A stretch of 64,000 bases of DNA, taken from Deroplatys truncata (taxonomy: Eukaryota > Arthropoda > Insecta > Mantodea > Mantidae). The stretch's first letter is position 1. Every line of letters starts with the position of its first letter. Positions 56,140 through 64,000 of this stretch are shown here, piece after piece. A model generated the notes under the pieces. That model did not search any database. It saw only the letters and a program-made list of their open reading frames with translations, and was not told where the DNA came from. The DNA lies in the NCBI GenBank assembly GCA_030765065.1, contig CM060989.1:37563501-37627500 (forward strand). Direction: 5' to 3'. The position numbers were made by a program, and so were the translations under genes.

Positions 56140-56270
56140 ATCTCATATTTATATCTTCCGAAGTTTATGGAGATCAGGGTATGGTGAATTATACAGATCT
56201 AGATATGGAATTTTTGGGTGGAATGCAATACATGCTCTGCTTACTATAGGTAAGTAGTAGACAAAATAAA
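56140..56270 (+). repeat. Rep1 3' end fragment
   Basis: 'gatatggaatttttgggtggaatgcaatac' to 'gtaagtagtagacaaaat'. Confidence 0.7.
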
Positions 56271-56579
56271 AATGAATATTTTATAAATTAAATAAATAAA
56301 TTTAACTATAGATGCAGTACAATAAAATATATTTTAACAACAGTAGTAAAAAAAACAAGGTTAAAACTTTAAAAAGTTGTGACAGTCCCCAGAGGGTTAA
56401 AGAAATGAGGTTTTTAAGGAATAATGTTAGCTAATAATAGGAATAATTTAGTGGAATCAGTATGATATTACAGAACTGGCCAGTACATTGTGGTATTTCT
56501 AACCGGTTATACTTTGCCCCCACTTTCCTCCTCTCCGTGTGCCATCTAGTCAGTTGATGCAAAGTCTATACTGCAAAGA

Positions 56580-57180
56580 GGTGGAAATCACATGTTTCGG
56601 AGTTACAGTATGTTAGTGCTCTTATGCTGTAAAAACGCCGTATGCTTTTGCAGACAGAATCTTCAGGTATGATTCCTATATGACAGCAAACTCTTGTAGA
56701 GAAATGAGACGGCGATTTGTAGACAGATACCCTGCTGTGCGTGCACCTCACTGAGAAACGGTTTGTAATCTGGTGAATAGATTTAGGAAACCGGGATGTT
56801 TTCTTGATAATAAACCGAAAGTAAATCGCCATGTTCTTACAGAGGAAAAACTCGATGACATCGGAGAAATCAAGAATTTTACAGACCTCGGCTTGGAATG
56901 AATTTAAACTTTTAGAATCAAAACCCTGTAAGGTAACTGATAATATGAGTAGAGTTAATTTCTGCAATTGGTTGTTGGATAATGAGGTACGTTAAATTTT
57001 TTATGGGGATGAAGTTTGGTTTTATTTACATGGCCATAAAGAATTAATATGTAGCGGCAAAATCATATCACTTCCAACATCTTCTATGACGAAGGTATGT
57101 GGTGGTTGTAACTTTCATTTGCGTGGTAAATCTATGTGGTTGAGTTTAAGGAACCATGAATATCTGACTATGCCGACAAA
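56580..57180 (+). mobile_element. TCL2: decayed Tc1/mariner-type transposase, HTH lineage
   Basis: The + strand reads SCREMRRRFVDRYPAVRAPH, stop, ETVCNLVNRFRKPGCFLDNK, then VNRHVLTEEKLDDIGEI, a helix-turn-helix region like that of TCL1. About 50 codons are missing. Then NFCNWLLDN and, past a stop, GDEVWFYLHGHKELICSG gives the first-Asp block of the DDE domain. Stops and deletions make it dead; no TIRs are visible, and LTR-A2 sits just downstream. Confidence 0.65.
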
Positions 57181-57245
57181 GGGCTTGCCTCCCGATGCTA
57201 AGAAATTTCCCGTTAGGCCGGCCACGCGTCCAAAAGAAGCCTCTA

Positions 57246-58189
57246 TGTAGCGGCTCCTCTTTGGTAGGCCCCCACTACGTTCATGATGATGGATGCTGTG
57301 TTACGTACCTGTAGGTCTCTTGATGCCCGAACTCTCGTGACGTTTCACGACGTTCTAGGAAACTGGAAACTGATGATCGTGTATCTGTATTCTTGTGTGT
57401 GTGTTAGTATGCTGTAATTATTATTTTATAATTATGCCACAGCTGCTGTATTTGTGTCGGAGAGCACTTGTGTCTTGTCAGGGTTGGGTATGGAGAATGT
57501 TAAAATATATTTGCACACACGTATTCTGTTAATTATTTCACTTGTATTTTAGATAAACCACATATGATATTCACAATTCACTATTACATTTGTTATGTTA
57601 AAATATGTATAACTGGAAGACTTTAAATACGTAGTTTTAGCTTCCATTTAGAGACGAGCTACTTTAGACACTACTTCCTACTCGAAGACTGACAAGCTTC
57701 TGTTAGCGTTCCCTTCAACCGTTCTTTTTAACGTGCGTATTTGAATTATAGACATGTATCAATGTACCTGATTGGTGCTACTGTCCAATAAGACTTTATA
57801 TTACACACACATATATATATATATATGTTTACAGACTTCCATCATATCAATTATGAATCCAAGGTTCGCTACATGCTTACGTAGAAATATTTCTGTAGTT
57901 TTATATTACTGGTTATATTGTTAACAATGGCCTTTCCCCCTCATATTATATTTTATACGTTATAATGTTATGTACTTGTTCTTTAAAATGTATACATTAT
58001 GACTATATGTGCTTTAACATCTATACGTATAATATTATCAAAGAAAATACATAACACGTAAAACTTATAACTAAATATTAAAGAAAGAAACCATTTATTA
58101 ATGTGTTGATGCTGAGAAGCTGTGGATTAGATACCCTATTACATTAATGAGTTATTGTATTAGCTTGTCCGTGTCTAGTTGTTGCTTCA
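57246..58189 (+). mobile_element. LTR-A2, solo LTR (944 bp)
   Basis: TGTAGCGGCTCC start and GTTGCTTCA end; flanks CTCTA and CTATA (4 of 5 match). Collinear with LTR-A1 at 11985-13014 in the same orientation. No internal sequence. Confidence 0.75.
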
Positions 58190-58770
58190 CTATATAAACC
58201 TTTGAGTAGAAGTGTTGGAGAGGATGAGATGAATACAGCAATTTTAACCTCATGAGAATGGAAGAGCCTTTGATGCTTAAACTCTGAGGTTGATAATGAT
58301 AAAATTATACACAGAGCAAGTCCTACATTTTCTGCATAGAAACTTTTGGTCCTTGCTGCACGAGTGTCCCACCGCCCTGAAGTCTGTACATTTCCAGTTT
58401 AGAACGTCAGTTCTGCAGCAGGTTAAATGCTGCGTCGACAAGTGGCTTAAAGGGGTAGAAAATGTGGAGGTAACTGGAGGCACATCCTACTCTGACGGTG
58501 TCGTCATTATATGAGAACGGGAAAAGTTGGCAGAGAGCTAACGAGGAGAGTCGTACTGTGAAATTCAACACAAGTCGGTGCAACTTGATGTTACGTCATT
58601 GTTACGGACTCCAAATAACCCTGCAGTTTGTAAACGTTATATCTCTACAGTCTTTCATGACAGCCAAATCCCAGGGGCTAACGGCTGTCCATAAATATAT
58701 GCGCTCACTACTGCATCGCATTTCCTCAAAACACAATGTTACGGCAACTTTCGTAGTTAAGAGGAAAAAG
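58190..58770. other. Unannotated stretch
   Basis: Short overlapping frames on both strands at 58277-58514 without recognisable content. Confidence 0.3.
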
Positions 58771-58845
58771 TGTTACATGATCTTCTCTACCCACTATCGT
58801 TTATTTTATATAGCTTCTTGAACTATTCTTACAAAACCTTATTTT

Positions 58846-59586
58846 TACTCTCTCTTTCACGTACACAGTAAATAGAGAGGGTATTGCATTCCACCCAAAA
58901 ATTCGATACCGAGATTTTCGCGGAAATACATGTTTTGAGGCACCCATTTTTAGAAAAGGCACTCGTGTCTATGTATGCTGTCTCTATCTGTGAACAGCAT
59001 AACTCAAAAAGGAAATTTCGGATAAGTACCAAACTTGGTATACAAGTTCAGTGTCATCCAAAGTTGTGACACGAATATTTTCAAGAAAGCCCCCCCCAAC
59101 CCAAACTACTTTTTAAATGGAACATATTTTGAAACTTTTTATTTTCTAAAAATGGCTCCAACGATTTTGATTAAAATGCCATATATTAAAGATATTTACT
59201 TGACAAATAAAATGCATATCTTGAATTTTCTGGAAATAACGTGTAACGTTCTCTTCATTCGGAAAGAATCTTATATAATGGTGTATAACCAGTAAACGTT
59301 AAGCGATAGACGAAAACGTACTACACAAGAAATGTAGATCACTTTAAAACACAATTTATTTCAAATAAGCTTTTTGTGGCATAAGCCAATTCTGAGATAT
59401 CAGTTATTAAACATTTGACTATCGCTGTTCTCTTTGTGTGTATAACGAATGTTATGTAGCTATTTATGCAAAGGTTTATTCGGGTTAAGCTGTAGTAGAT
59501 ATAAAAAGAAGCTTTAGTAAGAATAGTTTGTGTACCTAGTAACAAAGATAGAGGCTGGGACAGTCAAGTGAATGTATCACATCAGA
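58846..59586 (-). repeat. Rep1 copy
   Basis: Head ACTCTCTCTTTCACGTACAC, 'gcattccacccaaaaattcg', interior to 'gtatcacatcaga'. A + oriented start fragment precedes it at 58775-58830 ('gatcttctctacccac'). Confidence 0.8.
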
Positions 59587-60170
59587 TTTTTGTCTGCTTT
59601 ATGTTGAGATAAACCTCTACAGAATTACTTTCATTATCTATTTCGTTATAGGTGCAAAAGGGATACAGGAAAAACGGTAGTCAAATGTTTAATTGCAGAA
59701 CGCTGATTCCGATTGGACTTAGAAAATGACAAAGTATTGAACAATTCAAACCGCTAATACGAAATAATTCGCAAACGACTGATGCTGAAATAAATTGTGT
59801 GTTTTTACGAGATCTTCATTTTTATACAGTAAGCGTTTGTCTATCTGTCATGGTTTACCGGTTATTCAAAATTATACAATATTCCTTCCGAATAAGGAGG
59901 ACTTCATAGGATATTCCCAGAAAGTTCACTATATACATTTTATTTGTGACACAAATATCTTTAATGTGTGGTATTTCAGTCAAAATCGTTAAGGCTATTT
60001 ATGAGAAAATTAAAAATTTCAAAAACGTTTCCGTGTAAAGTGTAGCTTGGGGTGGGGGTTGTCTTAAAAGCCTTCGTGTCGCATCTTTGTAAGGTACTTA
60101 ACTTAATTGCCCGATTTCGTATTTATATATCCCGTTTTTTTCCAAAAACACACATTTTGAAATTAAAATA
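59587..60170 (+). repeat. Rep1 copy, old, 3' end missing
   Basis: 'gctttatgttgagataaacctc' to 'gcccgatttcgtatttat'; head-to-head with 58846-59586. Confidence 0.7.
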
Positions 60171-60400
60171 ATTTTAATTCTGCTGCATTACCTTGTTGCA
60201 TACAGGGGTAAAAATTCACAATATCATAAGTGAAATAAGTTTTGAAATTCTAGTGTCTGAAAAAATGTTTGAAGAATCAATCCTAAAGTAAATTTTTCCG
60301 AAATTTTCATCAAATTTCAGTGTTGCATTCTTTTAAACCGAATAGGAACATAAGCGAAAATTTAAAAGCGTATATAGGTAAAGAAACAAATAAGTAAAAA

Positions 60401-61348
60401 TCTGATGTGTTACACTCACATGACTTTCTCTACTCTTGTACAAACTATTTTTACAAACTCTTATTCTCCATCTATTTCATATTAATCGAGATAAACATTT
60501 GCAGAAACGATCTTTTGACATGCAAATAGAATTACATTTTACACATAGCGATCAGTTCTAAAAATATTTGACTATTGCTTAAAGCGTACTATGTTCCCCT
60601 TGTTTTGTATTTACAAGGGCAATATAGAAATACAGTAGCCTTTAAGCATAGACCTATCTGTTAATAGCTGGTTGCTAGGTGCAGCACCATTCTCTTTGCC
60701 ACAGATTAAAACTCATTGCATATCCAAGACAAAAAAATGAATAACGAATTCCCATTAGAGAAAATAAGTATTGAAAAATTTAAGGGAATAACAAGCAATA
60801 TCTCGAAAATGGTTCCCTCAACAAAAAAAAATGTATATGACATAAATTGTGTATTTTAAGCGATCTACATTTTTTGTGTAGTAAAATTTTGTCTATATCT
60901 TATGGTTTACCAGTTATGCAAAAGTCGTTCACAATGAAGAATACTTTTGGAGACATTCCCAGAAAATTCAAGACATACATTTTATTTGTCATGAAAATAT
61001 CTTAAACATATGATATTTTAATCAAAATCGTTAGAGCCAATTTTTAGAAAATTAAAATTTTGGAAAAAATGTTCCATGTAAAGGATAATCTGGGGTGGGG
61101 GAACTTTCTTGAAAGCCTTTGTGTCGTATCTCTGGAAGATACCAAACCTAAATACCAAGTTTGGTGTTTATCTGACTGTTCGTTTCTGAGTTATGCTGTT
61201 CACAGACACACACACACGGACATGTTTCCAAAAATACTTTTTTTGGATTCAGGGGGTCTCAAAACATATATTTCCGGTGAAATCTCGGTATCGAATTTTT
61301 GGGTGGAATGCAATACTTCCCCTTCTTACTATACGTAGTAGAGAAAGT
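60401..61348 (+). repeat. Rep1 copy, full length (948 bp)
   Basis: TCTGATGTGTTACACTCAC to CGTAGTAGAGAAAGT, left flank GTAAAAA, right flank AAAAGAA. Extra-block subfamily as at 17654 and 29234. Confidence 0.9.
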
Positions 61349-62344
61349 AAAAGAATACTGTTTTGTTTTATTATTCTGCTACTAAGAGTATAAATTAGAT
61401 TATTGGTTTGCATCGCGCGGTACAATCACACTTTGAAGCCGTAAGAGTTTCCACGTAACTGACATGGCATTCAGCATTGAATACCTTCGCTTTTGTGTCC
61501 GAGCGTATAAACTGCTAAACAGAATAATCTATCGGTTACATGCCAGCCTTTACCCCTTCCAAATCCCGGAATAAAGCTTTAGATCACTCAGTACAGATCA
61601 TTGAGCGTGTACTGTATGGGGACAGTATGTCACTGGAAAGCATGCTACATTGTACGCCTTTTTTGTATTCTCCTAGCTGTATGTCCTTTCATATGAGCTC
61701 TCTTGAAACCTAATACGAAGAGACGAATCGATTTTCATTACATTTGGCTTTGAAGCGCTTTATAAGCTCCTGTCCCTCACTGTGCTATTGTTTCAGGTAT
61801 ATTTTAGCTACGGATGCATACAGATACAATAAAACACAACAGGAAATTACTTCCCAAATATTAAACTGGACTGAATATATATAGGATAAAATTTAAGGGC
61901 TGATAATGTTACTCAGAATATAAAATGTGCATTCATCTCTTTGGTTTTGAAATCGCGCAGAGGTAGTAACTGACAAACCTTCATCTACATACGATATTTT
62001 TTACTCTAACGTTCATGCAAGGCCGATTTAAAAGTAGTCGATACACAGAATGTCACAAAAACTAAAAAAAAGGAACTATTAACTAAAAAAATAAAATGCT
62101 GGGCCCATTATAGAATGCACTGGAAGTAAAACCTTCGCCCAGAGTAATAATTCTTGGTACTACCAAAGGTTAAAAGAAATGAACAAGGATTTAAAGCAGT
62201 TTTAAATAAGAGTAACAATCCATACAGCCCTAAAGGTACTGAATATTTTAACATTCAAATGTAGAAACTATGATATATTACAATTGAAGCACATTGCCTT
62301 TGAATTTGTCCTTCTCACAATGCATTTGGTATTTTGAAATGAAA

Positions 62345-62393
<49 letters not shown>

Positions 62394-62988
62394 GACATCA
62401 ATTCGCTTCCATGACATTTTAAATGACGCTCCATGCCGTACATGAATTTAAAATTTTACTTACGCCAAAAGTATACGTTATGCATAATTTAGACAAGGCC
62501 GAAAAGTGTGAGACGGCCGCTCCCAGACACGAGGCTCAATAAAAGTCCTTAACTGGTCGTCGAAAACTATCACAACTCTTCTTCCTCGGAACGCATCTCT
62601 CGGGGTGCACCGGGAAGGTCAGATGATGACGTGGAGACAGCACAAATGCTACCTATACTGGCGGAGAGAACGCAACCTGGCGAGCGCTGTAGAAACATGT
62701 TACAGCCGACTTCTGCCCGGCGTAATGATAAGCAGGAGCCGAAAATTGTAGTTCATGATTGCAGGTACATGAAACAACTGCGGCCATCTCTGCAAAAACA
62801 GCCACTCGATGAAAGAAGAGCCACAATTGGCTCATTACCTATGACCTGTGCGGGAAATCGTCGGTCCAAGTGAATATTAAAGGACTATCCTGCTAATGTT
62901 AAATCTTGGAACGGGAATGAATTATCATAAAGAAACATATAGAGCCACGTCAAGAAAAGAAGAAGAAGAGAGAGAGAGTAAAAATATA
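61349..62988. other. Unannotated stretch
   Basis: No recognised element. 62460-62880 is GC-richer and includes an 80-codon frame (62631-62873, Arg/Gln-rich), which I cannot identify and do not call. 62940-62980 has GA-rich simple sequence. Confidence 0.35.
62349..62396. repeat. (AT)n microsatellite, longest in the window
   Basis: About 47 bases of perfect AT repeat. Confidence 0.97.
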
Positions 62989-63430
62989 TGTTGGATAGAG
63001 GCCTAAAAGTTCACATGAAAAATTAAATTAATTTTTAGTATCCAGCACACATTGGGGGGACTATACTCACTTGGCAGCGGAGGACCGAAACGTGGTGTGG
63101 AGGTTAGGAGGAAGGCGTGGGTTTTCCACTGTACAAAATCCATAGCACAAATCTACTTACACATCCCCAGATTTATTTCCCAACCGTTTAGGGTTCTTAC
63201 ATTATTAAATATGAAAGGTGAGGGGAGATGCCCACCGATCCAAAGGTCGGCTTGCACGCGCGATCCGCTTCTCTCGGAACACTCAGCAAGACAGACGCTA
63301 TATCATCACCACTCGTGGCTAGCAAAAACGACTAGCCAGGAGTGACGTCATCCCAGTCAACATAAAAGGAAAACAACAATATGTCTGGTAATGACAATGA
63401 AACCCCTCAAATTATTACTACGCCACAATA
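62989..63430 (+). mobile_element. LTR-D2, LTR-like repeat
   Basis: TGTTGGATAGAGGCC start. Collinear with LTR-D1 (21782-22238), same orientation, including 'ggaggaccgaaac', 'ggaaggcgtgggtttt', 'gatgcccaccgatccaaa' and 'aattattactacgcc'. Compared with D1 the first few bases (TGTTACA) are missing. Confidence 0.55.
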
Positions 63431-64000
63431 AGTAGAGAAATAGAAGTTCAATAAACGGAAGAGATCAACAATAACTTCGGAGGAAAGTCAACTAGCCAGA
63501 GAGAGGACGTCATTGTAACATTTTGTGTACCAGACGCGAGAACGACACACAAGAGAAAATTCCCGCAGAAGAAAGGAGAATTAGTCTGCGTATAATTGGA
63601 GGACGGTTGAGCATTAGTTTCGTGGTATTTTATTAATAGTTAAGGTGGGAAAGTTCCGTGTCGAGATAATTAAGTAATAAACTCCGCCAGACGCGTTCAG
63701 AAATAGTATATGTTATCCCGCATGAGAGAAGTACCTCGACTTATATTTTACATAATATACGTTTCTATTTAGCATCTCACATATACAGTGCTCCGAAACA
63801 ACGAGTTAGATTAATGCAGATGGTAGAGAACATCAAAGCAAATATATTTCGATAATGAACAACGTATGGTCTCTGAAGTCAACTTGCAGTGTTAGGGAAC
63901 TGTTTGTGAGTGGTGCTGACGTAAGCTGTTGTGTCGGTGTCGCTGACTGGGAATATGTACTGACCTTCAAACCTGCTCTGTTTTGGCTTGAGGTCTGCTT
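63431..64000. other. Unannotated window end
   Basis: Could be internal sequence following LTR-D2, but no coding motif or primer-binding site is recognisable. Confidence 0.25.

Overview
This is intergenic, repeat-dominated eukaryotic DNA. It is AT-rich, with no dense ORFs, operons or ribosome-binding-site signals. It carries an intact mariner DNA transposon, relics of other mariner-type elements, jockey-like and other non-LTR retrotransposon fragments, solo LTRs and four tRNA-derived SINE families. That mixture points to an arthropod. A large-genome insect, perhaps cockroach, termite, stick insect or another polyneopteran, is my best guess at low confidence. I find no host protein-coding gene, genuine tRNA, rRNA or CRISPR array. 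The only intact protein-coding gene is a mariner transposase at 49548-50585.

The main component is one interspersed repeat, here called Rep1. A full unit is about 0.83-0.97 kb. By my tally about 35 full or partial copies on both strands cover roughly a third of the window. In + orientation a unit starts TCTGATGTGTTACACTCAC and ends AGTAGAGAAAGT before an A-run. The 12-mer ACTTTCTCTACT lies about 22 nt inside the start, and its inverse forms the terminus. A small hairpin overlaps that terminus and an internal (GTGTCTGT)n microsatellite is present. This layout resembles Helentron-associated (DINE-1-like) elements, but one copy is flanked by 44/45-bp direct repeats that such elements should not have.

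Layout. 0-9 kb: Rep1 copies, SINE-4 and SINE-1. 10-19 kb: a short tandem array, a solo LTR (LTR-A1) inside Rep1, a C-depleted tract at 15.0-15.8 kb, and more Rep1. 20-28 kb: Rep1, LTR-D1, mariner relic MAR1, a non-LTR RT tail, tandem tRNA-like SINE-3 copies and LTR-B1. 28-39 kb: Rep1 inside Rep1, mariner relic MAR2, SINE-2, a Tc1/mariner relative (TCL1), mariner relic MAR3 split by LTR-B2, an RT fragment and deleted mariner MAR4. 39-44.5 kb: a Rep1 copy split by LTR-B3 and by a 3.4-kb tandem Rep1 array that contains a near-perfect foldback. 45-53 kb: a possible pogo-like relic with an RT fragment inside it, head-to-head Rep1, the intact mariner MAR5, and LTR-C inside Rep1. 53-64 kb: SINE-2, an RNase H fragment, LTR-D3, a second Tc1/mariner relic (TCL2), LTR-A2, Rep1 and LTR-D2.

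The elements form a readable nested stratigraphy. Rep1 is both target and invader, the solo LTRs cut Rep1 and mariner relics, and MAR5, with identical inverted repeats and TA duplications, looks like one of the youngest arrivals. All functional and family statements come from reading motifs by eye; no database search was run.
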